From a virus: a stretch of DNA of 40,470 nucleotides. Numbering within the stretch: position 1 is the stretch's first letter; every line of letters begins with the position of its first letter. This document shows, in pieces, positions 24,195 through 31,376 of this stretch. The position numbers and the translations under genes were made by a program. Below the pieces are notes generated by a model. The model made no database searches, was not told where the DNA came from, and saw nothing but the letters and a program-made list of their open reading frames with translations. The stretch is from positions 1 to 40,470 of IMG/VR virus record IMGVR_UViG_3300005613_000154; one strand, written 5' to 3'.

Positions 24195-24460
24195 TTATAC
24201 CCCTCCTCTTCTTTTTTCCGTGCTTGTTCTGTTACCAACAAAAGCTTATCGCTCCCCGTAAACCACTTTTCTTCCCCTCTTTTTTTACGGGCCTCAACAT
24301 CACGCATAAACTCCTTGTAAACGTTATCCATATCTTCTTTCAACATCATCACTTCGTGGGGAAAATCCTCAACGACTTGATTCGGCACATTAAAAGTCAA
24401 AATCAAATCCTGTCCTTGTCTTAATGCCTCCACTAATTTTGGTGATAATTTAAAGGGCAT
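24191..24460 (-). CDS. Hypothetical early protein
   Basis: An 89-residue protein: a short beta segment (LSPKLVEALRQGQDLILTFN) then charged helices (MMLKEDMDNVYKEFMRDVEA). Starts two bases after the upstream HNH-like gene stop, and ends in a four-base overlap. Function unknown. Confidence 0.5.
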   Translation of the reverse strand: MPFKLSPKLVEALRQGQDLILTFNVPNQVVEDFPHEVMMLKEDMDNVYKEFMRDVEARKKRGEEKWFTGSDKLLLVTEQARKKEEEGYK

Positions 24461-24462
24461 TT

Positions 24463-24867
24463 TTACCTCACGGAAATCTTCCCACAGTTATGACAAATCA
24501 GGGTGGTTGTCAAAACCTTACAATGAACGCACTTGTGCTGCGTTTTCCACTCTGGTTTTTTCGATTTTTTCTTATCGGCCATAATATCTATTTTATATTT
24601 AAGACTATACCCTCTCGGCTTGGCAAACAGCTTTCTGTCGGCTTCATCACTTTTCTCAAAGAAAGGGTGGCACTCCCAACAAAGCAACCGTGTTCTTTCA
24701 AACGTGTGTTCCGCTTTTTGGCTACTCCGCTTCGGCCGGTGGTGAAAATCTACCTTATATCGACTCCCACAGTTCTCGCATTGAGTAACCCCTTTTTCTT
24801 TATAGATTTTAACGAGCTTTGGTTTTTCCCTTAGCCACTCCCGTGTTTTCCTGCCCACCTTCCTCAT
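24463..24867 (-). CDS. HNH-type protein with C-terminal zinc ribbon
   Basis: The 134-residue product has an HNH-like core: CENCGSRYKVDFHHRPKRSS, then RLLCWECHPFFE, with two zinc-binding Cys pairs around the His pair. A second pair of CxxC motifs at the C-terminus (CVHCKVLTTTLICHNCGK) forms a zinc ribbon. The layout recalls NinG/Rap-type recombination nucleases of lambdoid phages, though similarity is only at motif level. It overlaps the preceding zinc-ribbon gene by 59 bases. Confidence 0.6.
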   Translation of the reverse strand: MRKVGRKTREWLREKPKLVKIYKEKGVTQCENCGSRYKVDFHHRPKRSSQKAEHTFERTRLLCWECHPFFEKSDEADRKLFAKPRGYSLKYKIDIMADKKKSKKPEWKTQHKCVHCKVLTTTLICHNCGKISVR

Positions 24868-25183
24868 CGAGTCTTTTCCTTTTTGGGTTAACTATCAACC
24901 AGCAATCATCACAAAAAATATTTTCATTTGGTCTTGCTTTGAACTTAGAGTAAAATCGCCTCCCGCACCGGCTACAAATCTCGGAAAATTGAATCTTATC
25001 TGCGATTGGCGTGCCGTCTTTTAATGCCATAAGAATTTTCTTTTGTCTTTGACAGTAATGGCAGCGGACGGGATCCGGCCAACCCTTTTGTCCGAAAAAC
25101 TTTTGTTCCCTAGCTGTAAAAGGAAACTTCCTCCTACAGTCTTTACAAATCAAGATTTTATCTTTGAGAGTATCCTCTTCCAT
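24809..25183 (-). CDS. Double zinc-ribbon protein (zf-trcl-like)
   Basis: The 124-residue product has an N-terminal zf-trcl-type ribbon (ILICKDCRRKFPFTAREQKF, GWPDPVRCHYCQRQKK) and a second ribbon (CSRCGRRFYSKF and IFCDDCW). Probably a nucleic-acid or protein-binding accessory factor. Part of a run of small zinc-binding early proteins. Confidence 0.6.
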   Translation of the reverse strand: MEEDTLKDKILICKDCRRKFPFTAREQKFFGQKGWPDPVRCHYCQRQKKILMALKDGTPIADKIQFSEICSRCGRRFYSKFKARPNENIFCDDCWLIVNPKRKRLDEEGGQENTGVAKGKTKAR

Positions 25184-25443
25184 AATGGTTGCCTCGCCTC
25201 TTTCAGTACTGATCGTAATTTATAGGCATCATTCCAAGTCATTCTTTTTTTAGCATACTTTAACCAACGTGGAATTGAAGCCAGCTTCAATTTGCTTACT
25301 TTAATTGGATCCCAGCCGTATACCGCAAAAAGCAAAGCACTCACCAAGAGTAAAGCTTTTTCTTCTGGAATGCCACTCATTAAACTTTCAGGATAATGCC
25401 ACATTTTCACCCTGTCGTTATCAAAATCGTCAACTATTTTCAT
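25150..25443 (-). CDS. Hypothetical early protein
   Basis: A 97-residue protein; ATG 25443 is preferred over GTG 25449 because AGGAGGTGGAA then has correct spacing. It has a hydrophobic helix (EKALLLVSALLFAVYGWDPI) and a basic C-terminus (RQPLWKRILSKIKS). Overlaps the zinc-ribbon gene by 34 bases. No family recognised. Confidence 0.5.
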   Translation of the reverse strand: MKIVDDFDNDRVKMWHYPESLMSGIPEEKALLLVSALLFAVYGWDPIKVSKLKLASIPRWLKYAKKRMTWNDAYKLRSVLKEARQPLWKRILSKIKS

Positions 25444-25456
25444 TTCCACCTCCTCT

Positions 25457-25918
25457 CTACCTAACGGGCATTGCCTTTCTGTAAATCTTAATTAACTTGG
25501 GAAGTCTTTTTTCAATATCCATAACCCTGTCGGCTAGGTTCTGAAGCTCTGTTTTAAAATAGTCATACCGCATCGTGCCATCCAGCTTTGTTATCGTAAT
25601 ACAGGCAGTCGGCACAAAGGGTCTGGGCAAAACATAAATCGCACCAATCTGCTTGTTTTTAAGCAACGTAAAAAGAACGAAATAGTCCGCAATCTGGTGA
25701 TCTCTTTCTTTGAGCGTATAGAACCACTTAGCCTTCTTCTGGGTGGCTTTCTTCGAGGGCTTGGCAACCTTAACAATAATTTTGATATTGTTCCAGTCAA
25801 TGTCGTAGGGTGCGTAGTAACCAGTCACCGAATCCATATCAATAGCACCCGGCAGATGTTTCATCACAAGTTTAACCGCATTCTTGTGAAGCAAGTGTGT
25901 GTTTTTAGTGTCAAACAT
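25457..25918 (-). CDS. Hypothetical protein, possibly nuclease-fold
   Basis: A 153-residue protein. The stretch PYDIDWNNIKIIVKVAKPS followed by IADYFVLFTLLKNKQIGAIY has the strand pattern (D...IxVK) of PD-(D/E)XK-like folds, but the full catalytic set is not clear. It is read from its own promoter (25925-25953) whose predicted start coincides with the ATG, suggesting a leaderless mRNA. No Shine-Dalgarno sequence is present. Confidence 0.5.
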   Translation of the reverse strand: MFDTKNTHLLHKNAVKLVMKHLPGAIDMDSVTGYYAPYDIDWNNIKIIVKVAKPSKKATQKKAKWFYTLKERDHQIADYFVLFTLLKNKQIGAIYVLPRPFVPTACITITKLDGTMRYDYFKTELQNLADRVMDIEKRLPKLIKIYRKAMPVR

Positions 25919-25924
25919 AATTCT

Positions 25925-25953
25925 ATATTAGTCTACTAGCTGTCCCTTGTCAA
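25925..25953 (-). promoter_or_regulatory. Promoter giving a leaderless transcript
   Basis: Minus-strand TTGACA (25953-25948), 17-base spacer, TAATAT (25930-25925). The expected start is about 7 bases downstream, at the A of ATG 25918. Confidence 0.6.
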
Positions 25954-25954
25954 G

Positions 25955-26353
25955 CTAGAGCAAAAACTGCTGCTCGGCCTTAGCGACCTCAACCGCTCTT
26001 TTGTGCTCCTTTTTCTCATCTGCCCTTTTCTCTTGTTCCGATTTTTCTATCTTCCGACAGGCGGTTCGGGGAACCACAAGAAGTAATGTCCCGTCTCTTG
26101 CTTTGAAAAATGATTGATATTTTTGGGAAACCTCTAATGCTTTCTCGCCCACAATTTCATATCGTCCGTATTTAAACGAAATCATTATCTTTTTTTCTTT
26201 CTTTATCGCCTTTAAAATCAAATCTTCACTCAGCCCAAACCCCTCGATTCCTTTTTCCCATTTATATTTTTCCCAAGCACCCCAGTATGGTTGCTGAAGA
26301 CGAATTGTTAAATGGGTGTCAGTTTCAATTATCGGCTGGTTTTTTATCCGCAT
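25955..26353 (-). CDS. Hypothetical early protein
   Basis: A 132-residue protein with beta-rich first half (LTIRLQQPYWGAWEKYKWEK, IMISFKYGRYEIVGEKALEV) and a charged C-terminal helix (EQEKRADEKKEHKRAVEVAK). Overlaps the preceding gene by 29 bases. No family recognised. Confidence 0.5.
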   Translation of the reverse strand: MRIKNQPIIETDTHLTIRLQQPYWGAWEKYKWEKGIEGFGLSEDLILKAIKKEKKIMISFKYGRYEIVGEKALEVSQKYQSFFKARDGTLLLVVPRTACRKIEKSEQEKRADEKKEHKRAVEVAKAEQQFLL

Positions 26354-26912
26354 TTTTTTTAAACCTTTCTAGCCAGTCGGGACAACAGTCCTCTTTTGGC
26401 ACTACTATTATCCATTTTTTATGACAATCGCATCTGAAATACTCAGGTGGCGACAGATAGTCTTCAAACTCCTTCTGTTTTCCCCCGTCTTTATACTTTT
26501 TGTTAAAATCAACTGCCCTCAGTTCCTTAATGTCTGCCACCAAAAGCCCAACCCTGTTGATGGCTTTGGTTTCAGGCAAACTTTCTGTTCTTTTTACAAC
26601 TGGCAATAAGCGACAGAGCTTTTTATATCCAATGTCGGCCAACTCTTCCGGATTATACTTAAACCTCTCAACAAACCATTCGTAAATCTCAATGTAATAA
26701 TAGGCTGTCCTGTATTCAAAGCCCAACTCAGAGTTAGAAACATAAGACCGGAAAGTGTCAAAGTCGAGAACCCGAAAATACTCATTGTCTCTTATCTCTT
26801 TCAAGAGCTTCCCCATCGCCACGAAAGCCATCCCCATTTTACGCTTCAACACCAAAATCGTCTGGTGAAGGTCAAAAGCTACTTTACCCTCAGACGGTGT
26901 AATTTCAGTCAT
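26325..26912 (-). CDS. Helical early protein with C-terminal Cys-rich segment
   Basis: The 195-residue product starts at ATG 26912, after GAGGAGGAGAAAA. The helical first two thirds (LKRKMGMAFVAMGKLLKEIR, FDTFRSYVSNSELGF, YRTAYYYIEIYEWFV) resemble phage and plasmid proteins of the DUF3102-like type, in which a helical module recognises DNA. The C-terminus carries CDCHKK and CCPDW, a likely metal site. Function not established. Confidence 0.5.
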   Translation of the reverse strand: MTEITPSEGKVAFDLHQTILVLKRKMGMAFVAMGKLLKEIRDNEYFRVLDFDTFRSYVSNSELGFEYRTAYYYIEIYEWFVERFKYNPEELADIGYKKLCRLLPVVKRTESLPETKAINRVGLLVADIKELRAVDFNKKYKDGGKQKEFEDYLSPPEYFRCDCHKKWIIVVPKEDCCPDWLERFKKNADKKPADN

Positions 26913-27048
26913 TTTTCTCCTCCTCATTCTCTTTTTCGTAATAACCCCAAAGTTCTTCCTGCATAGGTGGGTCTTCTAAATCTGTAAAACCGCCAAATCC
27001 AGAAAGGAAGTTCAATATCTCTATAAAGGTTTTTTCGTCTACTTTCAT
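26905..27048 (-). CDS. Small acidic hypothetical protein (47 residues)
   Basis: ATG 27048 overlaps the methyltransferase stop (ATGA) and follows TTTGGAGGAGAAA. The peptide (MKVDEKTFIEILNFLSGFGG, ending NEEEKND) is acidic. Its last codons encode the ribosome binding site of the next gene, which it overlaps. Confidence 0.55.
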   Translation of the reverse strand: MKVDEKTFIEILNFLSGFGGFTDLEDPPMQEELWGYYEKENEEEKND

Positions 27049-27695
27049 TTTCTCCTCCAAAGATACAAATCTACGTGCTTAAAATACGGGGTCAAGTCAA
27101 ACTTGCTGATGTGCTGTGGTGCGAGCCAGTTGTATTTAATCTGGTCTGGGTTACAAAATAGCCACTCGGTATGTTTGTGGATAGCCTTGATTACTGGCTC
27201 GGGGTCTTCCAAGTGTTCGAAAACATCCATAGCCACAACAAAGTCCCAGTCCATTCCCTTAGCAAAATCAATCGGAAAGTTTTCATTTTCAATTACTATC
27301 TGTCCGGAAAGGTCGCTTTTCTTAAACCTCCACATCGCGTATTCTAAAGTCTTGCTTCTGGCAATCTCGATAAAAGTCATTCTCTCTACGCCCTGCTCAA
27401 GTGCCAAAAGAGTTTCCTCGCCTATCCCACCACCATAGTCCAACCCTGTCTTCCACCCGTGTTTTTTAATCATATACTGGAACCAATTGTCTATCTTGTT
27501 CTCTTTTAACCGCATCTGATAATAGGTTAAAGCAAAGATATACAGATCGGTTTCCCGATAAAACTTAATCGGGTCATCCTTGTATTTCTCCCATTGCCAC
27601 GCAAGCTCAACCGCTGCCGAATAAACACAGCGTTGGGTTACAAGGGTCAAATCTCGACCTGTATATTCTGCAAGTTCGGCATACAAATCTCTCAT
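27045..27695 (-). CDS. Class I SAM-dependent methyltransferase
   Basis: The 216-residue product starts at ATG 27695, overlapping the ssb stop (TGATG). It has motif I GLDYGGGIGEETLLAL, an acidic post-I residue in MTFIEIARSKTLEYA, and WDFVVAMDVFEHLEDPE typical of small-molecule or sugar methyltransferases; no DNA-methylase DPPY/NPPY motif is present. It may complement the GT-methyltransferase fusion at 22202. Substrate unknown. Confidence 0.75.
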   Translation of the reverse strand: MRDLYAELAEYTGRDLTLVTQRCVYSAAVELAWQWEKYKDDPIKFYRETDLYIFALTYYQMRLKENKIDNWFQYMIKKHGWKTGLDYGGGIGEETLLALEQGVERMTFIEIARSKTLEYAMWRFKKSDLSGQIVIENENFPIDFAKGMDWDFVVAMDVFEHLEDPEPVIKAIHKHTEWLFCNPDQIKYNWLAPQHISKFDLTPYFKHVDLYLWRRK

Positions 27696-28156
27696 CAAAA
27701 CGGAGCCTCCTCTCCTGCCGCATTAACTGTTTTGCCAACTTCTTCACTGGCTTCTTCGGCCAATTGTTCCTCCTCCCCAGAACTAAGCTCTGGCTTCTCC
27801 TCTTGGGGCTTCTCCTCACTTCCTTTCGGGGTAAGTAAAAGAAAATCCCTGCCGACAATCTCAGTTTTATATTTCTTGACGCCGGTTTCTTTGTCGTCCC
27901 AGCTCTGAGTTTGAAGTCTGCCTTGAACATAAAGCTTGTTGCCTTTTTTGACATACTGAGAGATTATCTCTGCCGCTTTTCCCCAAAAGACAACATTGTG
28001 AAAATCCGCAGCCTCTTGCTTCTCGCCAGCGTCGTTTTTCCATTCCCGGTTGGTTGCCAAACCAAAGCTGATGACCGGATTCCCATTGGGAGTATAGCGT
28101 AGCTCTGGATCACGGGTTACGTTTCCTAGTAATGTCGCCTGATTAACTGATTTCAC
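27695..28156 (-). CDS. ssb: Single-stranded DNA-binding protein
   Basis: The 153-residue protein is a canonical bacterial-type SSB: NQATLLGNVTRDPELRYTPN opens the OB fold, then VISFGLATNREW, DFHNVVFWGKAAEI, YVKKGNKLYVQGRLQTQSW and a VGRDFLLL strand. An acidic, disordered tail ends in GEEAPF, close to the DDIPF-type tip that recruits host replication and repair proteins. It starts with GTG after GGAGGTGAAAAAAG. It would coat ssDNA during replication and recombination. Confidence 0.95.
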   Translation of the reverse strand: MKSVNQATLLGNVTRDPELRYTPNGNPVISFGLATNREWKNDAGEKQEAADFHNVVFWGKAAEIISQYVKKGNKLYVQGRLQTQSWDDKETGVKKYKTEIVGRDFLLLTPKGSEEKPQEEKPELSSGEEEQLAEEASEEVGKTVNAAGEEAPF

Positions 28157-28173
28157 CTTTTTTCACCTCCTCC

Positions 28174-28473
28174 TTAAATACAAACTGGTATACCCAAATA
28201 TGTAAAATCAAAACATTTAATATATAGTTCGTAGTCAAAAAACCAAATCGCAGTCCACTTGATAAAATACCAAGCGTAAATCAAAACCAAAATTAAAGCC
28301 CCAACCCTCAAAAACTTCCTTCCAATACCCCTTCCGCTGGGAAGAGGCTTCATTATTCTCAAACTGCCACGCTTCCCACCGTCTTTTACAAGCCCCAAGT
28401 CATACCACTTGGGGTGTTCGTAAATCCTCGCCACCGTCCACCCTTTTATCCTGTCGCCAACTTTAATCTCCAT
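28174..28473 (-). CDS. Small membrane protein
   Basis: A 99-residue protein with a soluble N-terminal part (VGDRIKGWTVARIYEHPKWY) and one or two hydrophobic segments (VGALILVLIYAWYFIKW, AIWFFDYELY). Overlaps the preceding gene by 11 bases. No family recognised. Confidence 0.5.
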   Translation of the reverse strand: MEIKVGDRIKGWTVARIYEHPKWYDLGLVKDGGKRGSLRIMKPLPSGRGIGRKFLRVGALILVLIYAWYFIKWTAIWFFDYELYIKCFDFTYLGIPVCI

Positions 28474-28657
28474 TCTTTGTCTCCTTCACTTTCTCAATCA
28501 AATTTATCAAGTCCCTCTTGGTAGTTAAATACTGGTTCGCTCTATAGTCAAAAGTGTATCTTCCACATTTTCTACACAAAGATGACCACCCATCCACAAT
28601 ACAAATCTGGTTTTTCCCCTCATAACAACATTGGTTTAACCTTTTAGGCTTCTTCAC
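28463..28657 (-). CDS. Small Cys-rich (zinc-binding) protein
   Basis: A 64-residue protein with NQCCYEGKNQIC and LCRKCGRYTFDY, a probable zinc ribbon, then a charged helix. It starts with GTG after GAGGGGTTGCG. Function unknown. Confidence 0.5.
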   Translation of the reverse strand: MKKPKRLNQCCYEGKNQICIVDGWSSLCRKCGRYTFDYRANQYLTTKRDLINLIEKVKETKNGD

Positions 28658-28688
28658 CGCAACCCCTCGGTTTTATTCTGTTTGGTGG

Positions 28689-28844
28689 TCATTTTGACTC
28701 TTTCTTAAGTTCATTCTCGGCCAGCTCCATTGACCAACCAATGCCCGCAAGTATTAAAATTACTCCTCTCAAATCAACAGCGTTTCGCCAGTAGGCTAAT
28801 CCGAAGCATAAAAAAGCGTTTAGAAACAAAAATATCTTCTTCAT
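28689..28844 (-). CDS. Small membrane protein (51 residues)
   Basis: ATG 28844 is preceded by GGGAGGGAGA. The peptide has two hydrophobic stretches (KKIFLFLNAFLCFGLAYW, GVILILAGIGWSMEL) and a charged C-terminus. Function unknown. Confidence 0.5.
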   Translation of the reverse strand: MKKIFLFLNAFLCFGLAYWRNAVDLRGVILILAGIGWSMELAENELKKESK

Positions 28845-28869
28845 TCTCCCTCCCTTCTATTGTTGATAC

Positions 28870-29439
28870 TTAATCCTCAATTTCAAATCCCAATGCTCTT
28901 AGAAAGTCCTCTACTTGGTTTTTCTTTAGTTTTTGGTTTCCGCCCTTACCATCAAACTTGGCTTTCCAAAGGTCGGCTCCCCAAAACTTGGCTTCCCGAA
29001 GGTTGGCTCCCCAAAGGTTGGCTTCCCAAAGGTTGGCTTCCCGAAGGTCGGCTTCCCGAAGGTCGGCTCCCCGAAGGTCGGCTTCCCAAAGGTTGGCTTC
29101 CCGAAGGTCGGCTCCCCGAAGGTCGGCTTCCCAAAGGTTGGCTTCCCAAAGGTCGGCTTCCCGAAGGTCGGCTTCCCAAAGGTTGGCTTCCCGAAGATCG
29201 GCTCCCAGAAGGTTGGCTTCCCGAAGGTTGGCTCCCAGAAGGTTGGCTTCCCGAAGGTTGGCTTCCGCCTTAACCGCCTCCTCCACTGCCTCTTTTACAT
29301 CGTCTTTGGTGGAGACATAAACCTCCTTACTCTCGTCCCATCGGCTTTTAATGACATAGCCCTTGGGTTCTTTCCCGTCTTCCTTTGGCTGATCTTTGAT
29401 CTTCTCGTAAGTCTTATCAGAGATTTTGATCGTTTTCAT
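28870..29439 (-). CDS. Pentapeptide-repeat protein
   Basis: The 189-residue product has an N-terminal region (KTIKISDKTYEKIKDQPKED, about 1-55) then about 20 tandem pentapeptides of type A(N/D)Lxx (ANLRE, ADLWE), with Leu at the centre as needed for a right-handed quadrilateral beta-helix, and a short C-terminal helical cap (VEDFLRALGFEIED). Some members of this family mimic DNA and bind gyrase or other DNA-binding proteins; others have unknown roles. Phage location suggests protection or modulation of a DNA-handling enzyme (inference). Confidence 0.8.
   Translation of the reverse strand: MKTIKISDKTYEKIKDQPKEDGKEPKGYVIKSRWDESKEVYVSTKDDVKEAVEEAVKAEANLREANLLGANLREANLLGADLREANLWEADLREADLWEANLWEADLRGADLREANLWEADLRGADLREADLREANLWEANLWGANLREAKFWGADLWKAKFDGKGGNQKLKKNQVEDFLRALGFEIED
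28972..29270. repeat. 15-bp tandem repeat array encoding pentapeptides
   Basis: About 20 copies of a 15-bp unit close to GGTTGGCTTCCCGAA on the plus strand, varying at a few positions. Each unit encodes one pentapeptide on the minus strand. High DNA identity between units indicates recent expansion or ongoing homogenisation. Confidence 0.8.
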
Positions 29440-29471
29440 TTTTCACCTCCCTTCTATTGTTGATTGGCTTT

Positions 29472-29777
29472 TCAGCTTTCTCTTTCAACAAGTCCCTCGG
29501 CAACAGCAACATCTAGCCAGAAAGCAACACCGCTGCACTCTTTATCAAACCACTCGCAAGATGTCTTGCCGTCCTTCCACACTCCGCTTTTCTCAAGATT
29601 CTTGGCGTATTTAGCGATTCTCTTTTCAGTCACTCCAAGAAACTCAGCGACCTTCTTTCTCTCGGCTCCCACTTGTAATGCCGCCAACAGAACCGTTGCC
29701 ACAAAAAACGCCTCATCGGTCACTTTTAGCTTCGGGTCAAGCCGTTTTACTTCTCCTTTTATCTCCTCAAGTTTCAT
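29472..29777 (-). CDS. Hypothetical protein with HTH-like helix pair
   Basis: A 101-residue protein: FFVATVLLAALQVGAERKKV followed by AEFLGVTEKRIAKYAKNL reads as a helix-turn-helix of winged-helix type. The rest (GVWKDGKTSCEWFDKECSGV) is unrecognised. Starts after GGGGGTGATAAACA, overlapping the upstream gene by 11 bases. Possibly a small regulator. Confidence 0.5.
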   Translation of the reverse strand: MKLEEIKGEVKRLDPKLKVTDEAFFVATVLLAALQVGAERKKVAEFLGVTEKRIAKYAKNLEKSGVWKDGKTSCEWFDKECSGVAFWLDVAVAEGLVERES

Positions 29778-30048
29778 TGTTTATCACCCCCTTTTTGACT
29801 AATTTTCTAAAAGTTTCCAGTTCATTCTTTGCCCAATCCTTACCAAAATACTCCCACCCAATATCTTTAACAAATTGCTCTATGTAAGTAACCATATTTT
29901 TATTTTCCACCCTCAACCCCCGCAACTCTTGGGCGAGAACATCTTCCAAATCCTCGAGATAAAACTCACCCCACTTGCCAACCGCATCTTTATTGATGCC
30001 ATCCCTAGAAATTAAATCCCATTTCCGCCTTGCCTTGTTCTTGGCCAT
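29767..30048 (-). CDS. Hypothetical early protein
   Basis: A 93-residue charged helical protein (KARRKWDLISRDGINKDAVG, WEYFGKDWAKNELETFRKLV). About 120 bases of AT-rich sequence without a clear gene precede it. No family recognised. Confidence 0.5.
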   Translation of the reverse strand: MAKNKARRKWDLISRDGINKDAVGKWGEFYLEDLEDVLAQELRGLRVENKNMVTYIEQFVKDIGWEYFGKDWAKNELETFRKLVKKGVINNET

Positions 30049-30170
30049 CTTATCCCCCTCAACTTTCTATACTATTTAACTTTGGTAGTAACTTGATTAG
30101 GCTCAACCTTGTGCGTAAGTTCTATTTTTGTCTCAATTCCTTAAACCATTTACTTGTAAGTTTCATTTGT

Positions 30171-30371
30171 TTATGAATTTGGTTCGTTTAGCCCAAGCCC
30201 AGCCTTTAATTTGATATTAATTATTTTATTAAAATCTTCATCAAACCTAAAATTTATCTCGCCCTCTAATATTTCATCTGGGTCAGAAACAAAGAAACCA
30301 AGCAATTCCTTTACTTGCGAAACAAATTCCTTGCCAGTTGTTTTTTTGTTGGTTACTACTATTTTTTTCAT
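30171..30371 (-). CDS. Hypothetical early protein
   Basis: A 66-residue protein (MKKIVVTNKKTTGKEFVSQV, ending LKAGLGLNEPNS) starting one base after the initiator gene's stop, with GGAGTCGATTAA before the ATG. No family recognised. Confidence 0.5.
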   Translation of the reverse strand: MKKIVVTNKKTTGKEFVSQVKELLGFFVSDPDEILEGEINFRFDEDFNKIINIKLKAGLGLNEPNS

Positions 30372-31103
30372 TTAATCGACTCCGTTTGCAACCGTTGCAA
30401 AATTCTTATCAAATACTATTTTTCCATTTTTCCTAAATTGATGATAAGCCCAATAAACCAATTTCTCTAAGTCATCTCCACCTGAGTCAGAAGCCCACGA
30501 ACACGCTCGTTCAGCTATTCCAGAGTTTGTCTTGAACAGTTTGAACCAACTAGCCGTAGGCTTCTGACGCAGATTGAGCTTCTTCCACCACCTAACAGCG
30601 GTGTCTTGCCATTCGTGTGAAGCTCCACGCTTCGGCTGCGGTAGAATCTTTTTCTTTTGTAAAACATTTTTAATAGACCGAAGACCAGAGGCCTTAGCCT
30701 CTACTGGTATTTTTATCTTATTCTCTTTTACCTTATTATATTTAGGGCAGCGTTTTTGACTGGTCAGACCAGGCGTTTTTGACTGGTCGGACACAGCGTT
30801 TTTGCCTGGTCGGGTTTCAACCCTCAAAAACCTTATTGTCCCACCCTTGGCTTTTACCTCATATTCAGCATTTAAAAGACCGCTCTCTACTAAACTACCA
30901 ACTGCTCTCTGAATTGATGAAACAGACTTATCAAGTATTTTTCCCATTTGCTTGTTGCTAAAGTAGAAATGTTTTTCCGAGCTTGAGGTGTAAAACCTAA
31001 CAAACCCGTAAACCAACCCTTCAAGATGGTTCAATTTATACCTTTTAGCCACCCCACAGTAAAACGGGATAAACTCCGGGCTATAAATTGACGGTTTAGT
31101 CAT
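30372..31103 (-). CDS. Putative replication initiator (winged-helix, lambda O-like organisation)
   Basis: The 243-residue product starts at ATG 31103. Its N-terminal half is a winged helix-turn-helix: YKLNHLEGLVYGFVRFYTSS, HFYFSNKQMGKILDKSVSSI, QRAVGSLVESGLLNAEYEV. The middle (about 105-160) is a low-complexity basic linker encoded by the DNA that carries the iterons, and the C-terminal part (WQDTAVRWWKKLNLRQKP to WAYHQFRKNGKIVFDK) may contact host replication proteins. DnaD/lambda O-type phage initiators share this design, with the origin inside the gene. It is driven by a perfect consensus promoter and lacks a Shine-Dalgarno site. Confidence 0.6.
   Translation of the reverse strand: MTKPSIYSPEFIPFYCGVAKRYKLNHLEGLVYGFVRFYTSSSEKHFYFSNKQMGKILDKSVSSIQRAVGSLVESGLLNAEYEVKAKGGTIRFLRVETRPGKNAVSDQSKTPGLTSQKRCPKYNKVKENKIKIPVEAKASGLRSIKNVLQKKKILPQPKRGASHEWQDTAVRWWKKLNLRQKPTASWFKLFKTNSGIAERACSWASDSGGDDLEKLVYWAYHQFRKNGKIVFDKNFATVANGVD
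30706..30811. other. Candidate replication origin: three 23-bp iterons plus AT-rich flank
   Basis: GCGTTTTTGACTGGTC starts at 30750 and 30773 and, with one change, at 30796: exact 23-bp spacing. Repeat 1 also forms a palindrome CTGGTC-A-GACCAG (30760-30772). An AT-rich stretch (about 30706-30744) adjoins. Because 23 is not a multiple of 3, the copies are read in three different frames of the initiator gene, so conservation acts on DNA. Confidence 0.6.
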
Positions 31104-31117
31104 TGTTGCTTTAATCA

Positions 31118-31146
31118 ATTATAGTCTTTTGTTGTTTCCTTGTCAA
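31118..31146 (-). promoter_or_regulatory. Consensus sigma70 promoter of the initiator gene
   Basis: Minus-strand TTGACA (31146-31141), 17-base spacer, TATAAT (31123-31118). The expected start leaves a leader of only about 8 bases before ATG 31103. Confidence 0.8.
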
Positions 31147-31154
31147 GAAGCAAG

Positions 31155-31376
31155 TTAGGAAAGGTAGGCTTTCCTTTTACGCACTTTAATAGGTGTCCCC
31201 GGCACCCGCCCTGGATGCCCAACGGGGAACCCCAAGTTGCAACCTAAGCCTGCCTCCTCAAGAATCTTTTTATACTTATGGGTAACAGGAATCCACTTTT
31301 GTTTCGGTAAATCCCAAGATAAAACCACCAATCTAACTTCTCCGTGTTTTAGTTTTCTTTTGCCTTTAACTTTCAG
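31155..31376 (-). CDS. Small basic hypothetical protein (probable CTG start)
   Basis: The 73-residue frame (KVKGKRKLKHGEVRLVVLSW, ending KVRKRKAYLS) has no ATG, GTG or TTG at a sensible distance from AGGAGGGATACCAAA. A CTG at 31376 sits at the right spacing and overlaps the previous stop (CTGA), as ATGA does elsewhere. A TTG at 31406 is the alternative. No family recognised. Confidence 0.45.
   Translation of the reverse strand: MKVKGKRKLKHGEVRLVVLSWDLPKQKWIPVTHKYKKILEEAGLGCNLGFPVGHPGRVPGTPIKVRKRKAYLS

Noticed and set aside
28654-28692. 12-residue minus-strand frame between two small genes
   Set aside because: It has overlapping stop/start signals at both ends but is too short to claim as a gene; it may only couple translation.
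28972-29270. CRISPR-like array
   Set aside because: Units are contiguous 15-mers without spacers and encode pentapeptides.
28933-29463. Other open frames through the 15-bp repeat array
   Set aside because: A 15-bp unit without stops opens several frames at once. Only the pentapeptide frame has a recognised fold, a flanking domain and a ribosome binding site.
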